From: Melioribacter roseus
GTDB lineage: Bacteria > Bacteroidota > Ignavibacteria > Ignavibacteriales > Melioribacteraceae
Assembly (NCBI GenBank): GCA_020726285.1
Contig: DYSW01000015.1
Coordinates: forward strand, 1 to 33,604
Length of the DNA stretch: 33,604 nt
Reading direction: 5' to 3'
Both the position numbers and the translations under genes were made by a program. The notes below the pieces were generated by a model. The model searched no databases. It was not told where the DNA came from and worked only from the letters and a program-made list of their open reading frames with translations. Shown piece by piece: positions 16,631-23,931 of this stretch; position 1 is the stretch's first letter, and each line of letters opens with the position of its first letter.

Positions 16631-17596
16631 GTGATTGAAATTGTTCAATATTCAGAAGAATGGAAAATAAAATGGGACAGTTTTGTAGATGAATCAAACA
16701 ATGGGACAATGTTTCATAAACAAGCATTTTTTGATTATCATACAATGGGGAAGTTTACTTTTAATCATTTAATTTTTATTGAAAATAGCAATATTTTAGC
16801 TCTTTTACCAGGCTCAATAAGAAATGGAAATTCTTTTGAATCGCCAATTGGAGCAAGTTATGGTTCTTTGGTTACAAAAGACCTTAAATTTGAAACAGCT
16901 TTAGAACTTGTCCAAACACTTATTAATTATGGAAAAGAGAAAAATTGGGAAACAATTTATTTAACATCGGCACCGCGAGTTTATGAAAAGCATCAGAATG
17001 AAAATTTAGATTTTGCATTACTTTGGCTCGGGTTCAAATATGATCTTCATTACATTTCGAGTGCAATTAAGTTGGAAAAAGGAATTGATTATTTTGAACG
17101 ATTTTCTCCAACAATTAGAAGAAATGTAAGAAAATCACTTTCAGATTCAGATATTCGTGTTGAAATCAATGAAAGATACGATGAATTTTATCCAATTCTG
17201 ATTGAAAATAAAGCTCGTCATAATGTAAAACCAACACATTCCTACAAAGATTTGCTAAAATTAAAACAACTTATGCCAAATGAACTTAAACTTTTTATGG
17301 TTTATTATAAAGATAATCCTATTGGAGGTTCGTTAATGTTTTATCCAAATAAACAAGTTGCGTTGTGTTTCTATAATATGCTCAAATACGATTTTCAGTA
17401 CTTAAAACCTATTCAAAGAGTTATGTACGAACTAATTCTTGATGCTACGGAAAATGGTTTTTCGTATGTAGATATTGGTGTCTCACAAGATACAAAAGCT
17501 GAAAATCCGATGACACCGAGTAGAAACTTAATAATATTTAAAGAAAAGTTTGATGCAAAAACTGTAATGAGAAATACATTTAAGTACACTTATTAA
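16631..17596 (+). CDS. FemAB-like / GNAT-fold acyltransferase
   Basis: The frame gives 321 residues from a GTG start at 16631 (no nearer ATG; the next in-frame Met is residue 27). The layout matches FemAB-like proteins with two GNAT folds: an N-terminal half with 'NGTMFHKQAFFDYH' and 'ALLPGSIRNGNSFESPIGASYGS', and a C-terminal half with 'FSPTIRRNVRKSLSDSDIRV', 'LFMVYYKDNPIGGSLMFYPN', 'YNMLKYDF' and 'GFSYVDIGVSQ'. FemA/FemB add amino acids to peptidoglycan; many relatives in exopolysaccharide and lipid clusters have other acceptors. It lacks a signal peptide and is cytoplasmic. It lies between the PorV-like pair and a glycosyltransferase, so an envelope glycan or lipid substrate is a fair guess. 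Confidence 0.8.
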   Translation: MIEIVQYSEEWKIKWDSFVDESNNGTMFHKQAFFDYHTMGKFTFNHLIFIENSNILALLPGSIRNGNSFESPIGASYGSLVTKDLKFETALELVQTLINYGKEKNWETIYLTSAPRVYEKHQNENLDFALLWLGFKYDLHYISSAIKLEKGIDYFERFSPTIRRNVRKSLSDSDIRVEINERYDEFYPILIENKARHNVKPTHSYKDLLKLKQLMPNELKLFMVYYKDNPIGGSLMFYPNKQVALCFYNMLKYDFQYLKPIQRVMYELILDATENGFSYVDIGVSQDTKAENPMTPSRNLIIFKEKFDAKTVMRNTFKYTY

Positions 17597-17598
17597 AA

Positions 17599-18717
17599 AT
17601 GATTTCTGTTGATTTTTGCTCGGTTTTTCTTTCAAACCCAATTTACGATTCAAGACTTGTTAATCTTGATGAATCGTTAACGAAAAATTCAAAATCTACT
17701 GCAGTTGTTGGTTTTGATTGGTTTGAAAAGTCGAAGAAAATATCAAAAACTAATTGGTTTATTTTTAAAATAAAACGCCGTCCCGCTTTCATTTTTTATT
17801 CGAAATTCATTTTTTTAGCATTTATTAAACTCAAAGAAATTAAAGCAAAAACTTATATAGCTGAAGATGTTTATTCGCTTCCAATTGTTGTGTTTTGGGC
17901 AAAAATTAGAAAAGCAAAAATATTATATAATAGTCGCGAATTTTATTTTGCTCTCGGCGGTCTTTCAAAGCGTCCGAAAATTCAAAAGTTAATTAGTTGG
18001 ATTGAAAATAAATTTATAAAATCAGTTGACTTTGTGCTTGCAACAGGAGAAATGGATAAGGAGATTTTGGAAAAGCAATATCAGATTTCAAATGTCCGAG
18101 TAATAAGAAATATTCCAAAAATGACTTTCCCAACTTCCAAGATTGATTTTCGAGAGAAATATAATTTATCAAATGATTGTTTTATAATGATTTATCAAGG
18201 AATATTGCAAGAAGGGCGTGGAATTAAGTTAGTTTTGAATACAATCTCAGAAATTGATGATATTGCATTTATAATAGTTGGAGATGGTCCGAAATCTGAA
18301 GAATACAAGAAAATTGTTGAAGAAAAACGGCTGGAGAGCAAAGTCTTTTTTATTGGATTAGTTGAACATAAAGAATTAATAAATTATTCTGCTTCGGCTG
18401 ATATTGGTTTATCATTGATTGAAAATATCTCGTTAAGTTATTTCTATGCGTTACCAAACAAACTTTTTGAATATATAAATTCTGGAATTCCAATTTTATC
18501 ATCTGATTTACCGCAAATGAAACAGATTATTGAAAAGTATAAAATTGGTCGAATTGTGAATTTAGAGCATAAGCCGGAAGCAAATCTGAAGAATGAAATA
18601 CAAATAATGCGAGACAATCCTCAATATTTATTACAAATGAAATCAAATACAATTCGAGCTGTGCAGGAATTAAATTGGGATGTTGAATTTGAAAGAAATA
18701 TAGACATATTTCAGTAA
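17599..18717 (+). CDS. Glycosyltransferase, GT4-like (GT-B fold)
   Basis: This encodes 372 residues, starting 2 nt after the previous stop. The N-terminal Rossmann half contains 'YIAEDVYSLPIVVFWAKIRK' and 'ILYNSREFYFALGG', the position of the acceptor site. The C-terminal half has the donor site of GT-B retaining enzymes: IMIYQGILQEGRGIKLVLN, IIVGDGPKSEEY, VFFIGLVEHKELINYSASAD and GLSLIENI...ALPNKLFEYINSGIPILSS, with Glu in FEYINSG as the usual nucleotide-sugar contact. It is soluble or peripheral on the inner membrane. As the last gene of the run it probably modifies an envelope glycan together with the FemAB-like enzyme; sugar and acceptor are unknown. It converges on the ABC ATPase gene, 13 nt away. 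Confidence 0.87.
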   Translation: MISVDFCSVFLSNPIYDSRLVNLDESLTKNSKSTAVVGFDWFEKSKKISKTNWFIFKIKRRPAFIFYSKFIFLAFIKLKEIKAKTYIAEDVYSLPIVVFWAKIRKAKILYNSREFYFALGGLSKRPKIQKLISWIENKFIKSVDFVLATGEMDKEILEKQYQISNVRVIRNIPKMTFPTSKIDFREKYNLSNDCFIMIYQGILQEGRGIKLVLNTISEIDDIAFIIVGDGPKSEEYKKIVEEKRLESKVFFIGLVEHKELINYSASADIGLSLIENISLSYFYALPNKLFEYINSGIPILSSDLPQMKQIIEKYKIGRIVNLEHKPEANLKNEIQIMRDNPQYLLQMKSNTIRAVQELNWDVEFERNIDIFQ

Positions 18718-18730
18718 AAATTTTTTATAA

Positions 18731-19411
18731 TTAACTGATTTTAAAAATATTTCCATCTTCCATTTTAAGAATTCTATTACCAAGCTTTTCCAATTCCGAA
18801 TTGTGAGTAACAATTACAATAGTCAAATCCAATTTATTATGCAAATCCAAAAGTAAATCCTGAATAATTTTGCTGTTTTCAGAGTCAAGATTTCCAGTTG
18901 GTTCATCTGCAAAAAGTATTTTTGGAGAATTAATTAATGCTCTGGCAATTGCAACTCGTTGCTGTTCTCCGCCAGAAAGTTCCGCAGGTTTGTGAGAAAA
19001 TCTGTCGGAAAGATTCACTTTGTGAAGCATCTCTTCAGCTGTTTTAACTGCATTTTTATATGGAATGCCGTTAATCATTATTGGAATCGCAACATTTTCT
19101 AAAGCAGTAAATTCTGGTAAAAGGTGGTGAAATTGAAAAATGAATCCAATATTTTGATTTCTGAATGCTGAAATTTCGTCATCGGTTTTAGAGAAAATAT
19201 CTATTCCTTCAAATTCAACTTTGCCGCTATCAGGAAAATCCAAACTACTTAATATATTTAGCAGAGTACTTTTTCCAGCTCCCGAAGCACCAAAAATTAT
19301 TATTCTATCATTCTTATTTATTGTTAAATCTATATTTTTCAATACTTTGATTGATTTATTTGCAGATTTGAATTCTTTTACAAGTTGAGTGGCATTTATT
19401 AAAACTGACAT
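18731..19411 (-). CDS. lolD: ABC transporter ATPase, LolD-type
   Basis: This 226-residue ATPase has all motifs in order: Walker [10 protein letters not shown] (41-49), Q-loop [11 protein letters not shown] (90-100), signature [14 protein letters not shown] (145-158), Walker [13 protein letters not shown] (165-176) and switch His203 (VTHN). [16 protein letters not shown] is typical of the LolD/MacB group. With the two upstream permeases it forms a LolCDE-like complex, which extracts lipoproteins from the inner membrane for transfer to the outer membrane. It starts 1 nt after the permease stop. Several lipoproteins in this window (Cys17, Cys18, Cys16 in three genes) would be plausible clients. 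A MacB-like efflux role is less likely because the permeases lack the MacB periplasmic layout. Confidence 0.85.
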   Translation of the reverse strand: MSVLINATQLVKEFKSANKSIKVLKNIDLTINKNDRIIIFGASGAGKSTLLNILSSLDFPDSGKVEFEGIDIFSKTDDEISAFRNQNIGFIFQFHHLLPEFTALENVAIPIMINGIPYKNAVKTAEEMLHKVNLSDRFSHKPAELSGGEQQRVAIARALINSPKILFADEPTGNLDSENSKIIQDLLLDLHNKLDLTIVIVTHNSELEKLGNRILKMEDGNIFKIS

Positions 19412-19412
19412 T

Positions 19413-20612
19413 TTATTCCCATTTTATTGATTCAATAATATTGGTTAAACTCGCTTTTTTAGCTGGATAATAACTGCTTGCAAACGATAGAAAAACAGAC
19501 ATCAAAACAATTGCGGGTAAATCCCAAAATGAAATTGAGACTGGCATAGCATCCAAAATATATTTTGAAGAATCAAGTTTATATACTTGAAAATATTTTT
19601 GAACAAAATAAATTGCTAAACCAAGCAAAAATCCCCAACTTGTTCCTTTTATGCCATTCAATAAGCCTTCAAAAAGGAAAATATTGCGAATTCCTTTTCG
19701 GCTTACTCCGAAAGACCGTAAAATTGCAATGTCTTTCTTTTTTATTTGAACCGACATTGTAAGCGAAGTTAAAATGTTAAAAGCGGCAACAGCAATTATT
19801 AAACTCAATAATAAGTAAGCAAAAAAAGATTCAATTTTCATAACATTAAGAATTTGGGCGTGGTTATCATTCCAAGTTTTAACAATTGCATCTGGAAAAT
19901 TGGCAGAAAGTTGGGTCTTGAACTCGTTTGCGATTTCAAGATTGAGTAGAAAAATTGCAATTGACTGCGTATTTCTATTCCGATTTGGGAAGATTTCTGA
20001 AGCCAAATTACTGCTCGCAAAAATATAATTTTTATACAAAGATGCATTTCTCGAAAAATAGATGTTCCGAATTTGCGTAGTTGTAATCTCCGGAATTGAA
20101 AAGGTAAGTACAGAATTTTCCAGACTTTCGAAACTTGTTATTTGAACAGAATCGCGAACTTGCAAATTCATTTCAATTGCCGAATAAAAACTAATAGCCA
20201 AATTACCATCATAAAATATAGTATCATATTCAGATAACTTATTATAAATCAATTGTTTAGAGCGAAATATTGAATCTTCAATTAAAATTAGATTTATGAT
20301 TTCAAAATGTTCTTTATTCCCAAATAGGACTTTGCCTTCCTCAAATTTATAAAAAAGGTCAACAAATTCGCTACTTTTCAAAAAATTAGAAATATCTTCA
20401 GAATCGTTGGTAGTTTGAATTATCAAATGCGGTTCTCCTTCGGTCATTAAAGCAGTGCTAATTTCACGAAATCCATTAAAAACTGAAAGAACAACAATCA
20501 ATGTTGCAACTCCAATTGCTATTCCAACAACTGAAATCTTATTTATTACATTAATAAATGAAAGACGTTTTTTAGCTTTATGATATTTATTTCCTATGAA
20601 AAATTCAAACAT
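19413..20612 (-). CDS. LolC/LolE-like FtsX-family permease (second)
   Basis: This 399-residue permease has the family layout. A cytoplasmic start (MFEFFIGNKYHKAKKRLSF) precedes TM1 (VGIAIGVATLIVVLSVFNGF, about 28-48). A periplasmic domain runs to about residue 260, and three C-terminal helices form the FtsX domain: SFFAYLLLSLIIAVAAFNIL, then 'KKKDIAILRSFGVSRKGIRN' on the cytoplasmic side, FLLGLAIYFVQ and LPAIVLMSVFLSFASSYYPA. The loop 'DIAILRSFG(V/M)S' is the coupling helix that contacts the ATPase. The ATG (20612-20610) overlaps the stop of the first permease by 1 nt (TAATG). It probably forms a heterodimer with that protein. Confidence 0.87.
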   Translation of the reverse strand: MFEFFIGNKYHKAKKRLSFINVINKISVVGIAIGVATLIVVLSVFNGFREISTALMTEGEPHLIIQTTNDSEDISNFLKSSEFVDLFYKFEEGKVLFGNKEHFEIINLILIEDSIFRSKQLIYNKLSEYDTIFYDGNLAISFYSAIEMNLQVRDSVQITSFESLENSVLTFSIPEITTTQIRNIYFSRNASLYKNYIFASSNLASEIFPNRNRNTQSIAIFLLNLEIANEFKTQLSANFPDAIVKTWNDNHAQILNVMKIESFFAYLLLSLIIAVAAFNILTSLTMSVQIKKKDIAILRSFGVSRKGIRNIFLFEGLLNGIKGTSWGFLLGLAIYFVQKYFQVYKLDSSKYILDAMPVSISFWDLPAIVLMSVFLSFASSYYPAKKASLTNIIESIKWE

Positions 20613-21829
20613 TAAAAGCTCTTTAGAATTTGTGTTGGAGAAAAATGTTTAGTAATTCGGCTCGGAATAAGTGAAATTAGCGTTCCTAAAAGCAAAGTTG
20701 AAAAAGTAACAATCAAGTAAATTGTAAAATCAGAATCGATAGTAACTTGCTCGATAAAATAAATCTCGCTTGGTAAATTGATAATTACAAATTGATTTTG
20801 AAGAAAAGTTAGAGTAATTGCAATCAGAATTCCTAAAACAGTGCTGAAAAACGTGATAAAAATTCCTTGTAATATGAAAACTATGTTAATATCACTTTTT
20901 TTCATTCCAAGTGAGAGAAGTATTCCGATAGCATTTCTCTTTCTTAAAATTATAATAAGCAACGAACCGATAATATTAAAGCTAGAAACAAGTAAAATTG
21001 CAGTTAAAACAATCGGAATTGGAACTTTCTGAAGTTCAAGCCAAACAAAAATATTTCGATGAATTTCTTCAATATTGCGTATCCAAAAAGGGTAAGGAAG
21101 TTTGTTTTTCAGATTTTTTGATATTTGTGCAGTTTTTGAATAATCACTTAGAAAAATATTAATTCCTGAAAAATGATTCTCAGGGAATGAAAACAAATTC
21201 TTTGCTACATCAACTGAAGTTAATGCCAATTCAGAATCATAAAAATGCATTCCCGATTTTATAATTCCACTAACACTAAATTGTTCAATATTAGGAAGAA
21301 TTTCTGTAAAAGATGAATTTTCATTGCTCAAAGCAAAAATTGTTAGCGAACTACCGATAGAAATGTGTAATTTATCAGCCAATTCAAAACCAAGTACAAT
21401 CTCGTTTGAAGAAGTAGGCATTTTTCCCATTATCAAAAATCTTGAAATATTTTTCCAAGTTGTTTTTTGCGGTAATCCAATAACTAAAGCTCCATCAGTA
21501 AATTTATCAGACTTTGCGACAGCATATTGTGAAATGAGAATCTCATATTCAACAATTCCATTTTTCATTTCATCTAAAATAATATTGTTGATTTTTTCAT
21601 TAATAATTAAAGGTTTATTCGAAAAACCTACAATTTTAATGTCAGAATCAAAACTATGAGAAAGTTTCTCAATATTTTTCTGGAAGCCATTTAATATTTG
21701 CAGCGCTAAAATTAATACAGCAACTCCAATACCTATCGATGCGAAAGTAATCCAATTAATTAAGGAAAAGAAACTATTTTCTTTCGAACTTCGTATTAAT
21801 TTTTTGAGGACAAAAAGGTTAAATGACAT
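20612..21829 (-). CDS. LolC/LolE-like FtsX-family permease (first)
   Basis: I choose the ATG at 21829, giving 405 residues starting MSFNLFVLKKLIRSSKEN, which fits the family start 'FEL(F/Y)IAxRYLRS'. A TTG at 21859 would add ten residues with no ribosome site. TM1 is ITFASIGIGVAVLILALQIL, then a periplasmic domain and three C-terminal helices: VPIPIVLTAILLVSSFNIIG, the coupling loop 'RKRNAIGILLSLGMKKSDIN', VFILQGIFITFFSTVLGILI and FTIYLIVTFSTLLLGTLISL. It is similar in layout to, but diverged from, the second permease, matching LolC plus LolE. It is first in the three-gene operon and lies back to back with the tRNA array; the 110-nt space between holds the tRNA promoter. Confidence 0.86.
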   Translation of the reverse strand: MSFNLFVLKKLIRSSKENSFFSLINWITFASIGIGVAVLILALQILNGFQKNIEKLSHSFDSDIKIVGFSNKPLIINEKINNIILDEMKNGIVEYEILISQYAVAKSDKFTDGALVIGLPQKTTWKNISRFLIMGKMPTSSNEIVLGFELADKLHISIGSSLTIFALSNENSSFTEILPNIEQFSVSGIIKSGMHFYDSELALTSVDVAKNLFSFPENHFSGINIFLSDYSKTAQISKNLKNKLPYPFWIRNIEEIHRNIFVWLELQKVPIPIVLTAILLVSSFNIIGSLLIIILRKRNAIGILLSLGMKKSDINIVFILQGIFITFFSTVLGILIAITLTFLQNQFVIINLPSEIYFIEQVTIDSDFTIYLIVTFSTLLLGTLISLIPSRITKHFSPTQILKSF

Positions 21830-21884
21830 TAACTGAAATATTTCCAAAATTGTGAACAAAAAAATAAAAAAAATCCATATAAAA

Positions 21885-21917
21885 TTGACATTTTAAAAAG
21901 AAAACTATAAGTTTACA
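21885..21917 (+). promoter_or_regulatory. Promoter of the five-tRNA array
   Basis: TTGACA (21885-21890), a 17-nt spacer and TAAGTTTACA (21908-21917) lie 22 nt before tRNA-Pro. The same two elements with exactly the same spacing precede tRNA-Asn (28473-28505), and the arrangement equals the Bacteroidota consensus TTG-N20-TAnnTTTR. Confidence 0.6.
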
Positions 21918-21939
21918 ACTCTTCTTTTTAAAGAATATC

Positions 21940-22014
21940 CGGGGCGTAGCGTAGTCCGGTTATCGCGCCTGGTTTGGGACCAGGAGGTCGCAGGTTCGAA
22001 TCCTGCCGCCCCGA
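21940..22014 (+). tRNA. tRNA-Pro (anticodon TGG)
   Basis: The acceptor CGGGGCG pairs with CGCCCCG, discriminator A. The anticodon stem CCTGG/CCAGG closes loop TTTGGGA, giving TGG, which reads CCA and other proline codons. The T-arm is GCAGG-TTCGAAT-CCTGC. CCA is not encoded. It is the first gene of the array. Confidence 0.96.
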
Positions 22015-22049
22015 CAAATAGTTCTTAAATTATTGATTTTAATGTACTT

Positions 22050-22122
22050 GCGCCCGTAGCTCAATGGATAGAGCAACGGCCTTCTAAGCCGTAGGTTAGT
22101 GGTTCGACCCCACTCGGGCGTA
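22050..22122 (+). tRNA. tRNA-Arg (anticodon TCT)
   Basis: The acceptor GCGCCCG pairs with CGGGCGT (first pair G-U), discriminator A. The anticodon stem ACGGC/GCCGT closes loop CTTCTAA, giving TCT, which reads AGA and AGG. The T-arm is AGTGG-TTCGACC-CCACT. CCA is not encoded. Confidence 0.95.
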
Positions 22123-22137
22123 CTTCTTAATTTTTAT

Positions 22138-22212
22138 GGTGGGTGTAGCTCAGTAGGTTAGAGTATCTGGTTGTGGCCCAGGAGGTCGTGGGTTCAAATC
22201 CCATCTCCCACC
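22138..22212 (+). tRNA. tRNA-His (anticodon GTG)
   Basis: It has the extra G(-1) at 22138 opposite C73 (22212), the identity mark of tRNA-His. The anticodon stem TCTGG/CCAGG closes loop TTGTGGC, giving GTG. The acceptor GTGGGTG/CTCCCAC pairs except for one T-T mismatch at the 6-67 pair. The T-arm is GTGGG-TTCAAAT-CCCAT. CCA is not encoded. Confidence 0.94.
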
Positions 22213-22221
22213 CAAAAAATC

Positions 22222-22295
22222 GGCCCCATGGTGTAATTGGTTAACACATCACCCTTTCAAGGTGGAGAGTACGGGTTCGATCCCCGTTGGGGTCA
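22222..22295 (+). tRNA. tRNA-Glu (anticodon TTC), copy 1
   Basis: The acceptor GGCCCCA/TGGGGTC, discriminator A. The anticodon loop CTTTCAA between CACC and GGTG gives TTC, which reads GAA and GAG. The T-arm is ACGGG-TTCGATC-CCCGT. The sequence is identical to copy 2, 117 nt downstream. Confidence 0.95.
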
Positions 22296-22303
22296 CACAT
22301 TTT
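22222..22303 (+). repeat. 82-nt direct repeat, copy 1 (tRNA-Glu plus 8 nt)
   Basis: Positions 22222-22303 are repeated exactly at 22339-22420. The identity covers the whole tRNA-Glu and the next eight bases (CACATTTT), then ends abruptly on both sides. Confidence 0.9.
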
Positions 22304-22338
22304 CATACACAAGTATATTAAAAAAATGCCTTTTTTGA

Positions 22339-22412
22339 GGCCCCATGGTGTAATTGGTTAACACATCACCCTTTCAAGGTGGAGAGTACGGGTTCGATCC
22401 CCGTTGGGGTCA
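22339..22412 (+). tRNA. tRNA-Glu (anticodon TTC), copy 2
   Basis: Base for base identical to copy 1. It is the last tRNA of the array; its end lies 18 nt before the ATG of the acyltransferase gene, with no terminator between. Confidence 0.95.
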
Positions 22413-22420
22413 CACATTTT
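22339..22420 (+). repeat. 82-nt direct repeat, copy 2
   Basis: Exact second copy of 22222-22303. The 35-nt spacer between the copies contains AAAAAA-TGCC-TTTTTT (22321-22336), which could form a weak hairpin between the two tRNAs. Confidence 0.9.
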
Positions 22421-22430
22421 GAGAGAAGTT

Positions 22431-23240
22431 ATGAATAATCGAAACTTACCCAATTTATATTCCCAATTTAATTCCTACGAAACAATTTTTATAGAACCTG
22501 TTTACAGAGATTTTCCAACACTTTTTTTTGTGCCAAAAGTTATTTCATTATTTTTTCAAGCAAATGATTATGCAGTTAAAGGTAATTATAATAGTCGTGC
22601 GTGGATTGAATCTTCGCATCGTATTATTAAAGCATTAGAAAAGGCAGGAGTAAAGATTGAAATCGAAAATATCGATTTGATGAAAAATGAAAAAGAACCA
22701 GTAATTTTTGTGGCAAATCACATGAGCACTTTTGAAACTTTGGCATTTCCTGCAATTATTCACCCTATAAAACCAGTTGTGTATGTAATGAAATCTGAAT
22801 TAGCTACTGCACCTATATTTGGTCCTGTTTCGGCTGCAAGATATCCAATTCTTGTCGGACGTGAAAATCCTAGAGAAGATTTGCAACTTGTGCTTGAACA
22901 AGGTAAAAGTAGAATTGAAGAGGGAAAATCGATAATTATTTTTCCTCAACGCACACGAAGTTCTTTTTTCAAAATTAAAGAATTCAATACATTAGGAATA
23001 AAATTAGCCAAAAAAAATAATGTAAAAATTCAACCAATTGCTTTATTGACTGATGCATGGTCTAACGGAAAATTTGTTAAAGATTTTGGTAAAATTTTTA
23101 ATGATAGAACAATAAAATTCTCGTTCGGAGAAGCATTGGAAGTAGAAGGAAATGGAACTGAAACACATCAAAAAGTTACAGATTTTATAAAAAATAAGTT
23201 TTATGAATGGGGAAGAAAAGATTTAGTAATTGAAGATTAA
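22431..23240 (+). CDS. PlsC-like 1-acyl-glycerol-3-phosphate (lysophospholipid) acyltransferase
   Basis: I choose the ATG at 22431 (269 residues); an earlier in-frame start at 22404 would lie inside tRNA-Glu. Motif I is NHMSTFE (96-102), with the catalytic His followed four residues later by Glu-type spacing (NHxSxxE). Motif III is FPQRTRS (171-177), where the usual text is FPEGTRS; Gln in this place is known in one subgroup, Arg for Gly less so. Also visible are the 'YPILVGRENPREDLQLVLEQG' segment and 'IQPIALLTDAW'. The enzyme would transfer an acyl group to the 2-position of lysophosphatidate or a related lipid at the inner membrane. It lies 18 nt behind tRNA-Glu copy 2 and is probably read from the tRNA promoter. 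It converges on ubiE with 1 nt between stops. Confidence 0.86.
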   Translation: MNNRNLPNLYSQFNSYETIFIEPVYRDFPTLFFVPKVISLFFQANDYAVKGNYNSRAWIESSHRIIKALEKAGVKIEIENIDLMKNEKEPVIFVANHMSTFETLAFPAIIHPIKPVVYVMKSELATAPIFGPVSAARYPILVGRENPREDLQLVLEQGKSRIEEGKSIIIFPQRTRSSFFKIKEFNTLGIKLAKKNNVKIQPIALLTDAWSNGKFVKDFGKIFNDRTIKFSFGEALEVEGNGTETHQKVTDFIKNKFYEWGRKDLVIED

Positions 23241-23241
23241 T

Positions 23242-23931
23242 CTATATTTTTTCTCCAATTACACATTGTACAATTCCAAAAGTTAAAGAATATGTTCTAA
23301 CTTTCTTAAATCCTGCTTTACAAAGTAGTTCAGAAGGATTTATCCTTTCATCAAAATCTTTTACTGAATTGGGTAAATAGGTGTAAGAATTATCATTTTT
23401 TGAAATAATTTTACCCAAAATTGGAAGAACGTTTAGAAAATAAATATTGTACAGTTTTTTAAGAAATTCATTTTGTGGAAGACGCAACTCAAGGATTGTA
23501 ACTTTTCCACCATGAGTTAGAATTCTAAAGAATTCTGAAAAACTTCGCTCAATATCATAAAAATTGCGAACTCCGAAAGCAGCATAAATATTAGTAAATG
23601 AATTATTTTTAAATGGAATTTCTTCAGCAACAGATTGAATAATTTTTCCTCTGCTCCATTGTGCTTTTTGATGAAATACTTTTAACATTTCAGCAGATAA
23701 ATCTAATCCGTAAATAGTTTTAACGCCTTTATTACGTGCATTTATTGAAAAATCTCCAGTTCCACAGGCAACATCAAGTAATATCGCATTTTTGTTTATT
23801 TTGGTGAGTTTGGTTGCCTTGTATCTCCAATAATAATCTAACCCAAAGCTTAAAAAATGATTGAGAAAATCATATCTTTTCGAAATTGGGTCAAAAATCT
23901 TCTTTATTTCATCTTTATTTTTTTCCATCAT
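23242..23931 (-). CDS. menG: Demethylmenaquinone methyltransferase (UbiE/MenG)
   Basis: This 229-residue SAM-dependent methyltransferase carries out the last step of menaquinone synthesis, methylating demethylmenaquinone. It begins IKKIFDPISKRYDFLNHFLS, the family start. SAM motif I is LLDVACGTGDFS (51-62), then 'IYGLDLSAEMLK', 'EIPFKNNSF', 'AFGVRNF', 'GGKVTILELRLPQ' and 'YTYLPNSVKDF', a UbiE signature. It ends FGIVQCVIGEKI, as in the family. The start overlaps the PAP2 gene by 17 nt. Because the likely host is a Bacteroidota-type organism, which normally uses menaquinone rather than ubiquinone, I prefer the name menG. A second ATG one codon later is equally possible. Confidence 0.93.
   Translation of the reverse strand: MMEKNKDEIKKIFDPISKRYDFLNHFLSFGLDYYWRYKATKLTKINKNAILLDVACGTGDFSINARNKGVKTIYGLDLSAEMLKVFHQKAQWSRGKIIQSVAEEIPFKNNSFTNIYAAFGVRNFYDIERSFSEFFRILTHGGKVTILELRLPQNEFLKKLYNIYFLNVLPILGKIISKNDNSYTYLPNSVKDFDERINPSELLCKAGFKKVRTYSLTFGIVQCVIGEKI

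Noticed and set aside
18731-21829. MacAB-type efflux pump
   Set aside because: There are two separate permeases of LolC/LolE size and no MacA-like adaptor gene; the Lol layout fits better.
22222-22420. tRNA-Glu duplication as integration site of a mobile element
   Set aside because: Only 35 nt lie between the copies, with no integrase or element cargo, and the repeat covers the whole tRNA rather than its 3' end.
22404-22430. Upstream start for the acyltransferase
   Set aside because: The start codon would be inside the tRNA-Glu T-arm; the ATG at 22431 lies just behind the tRNA and fits the protein family.
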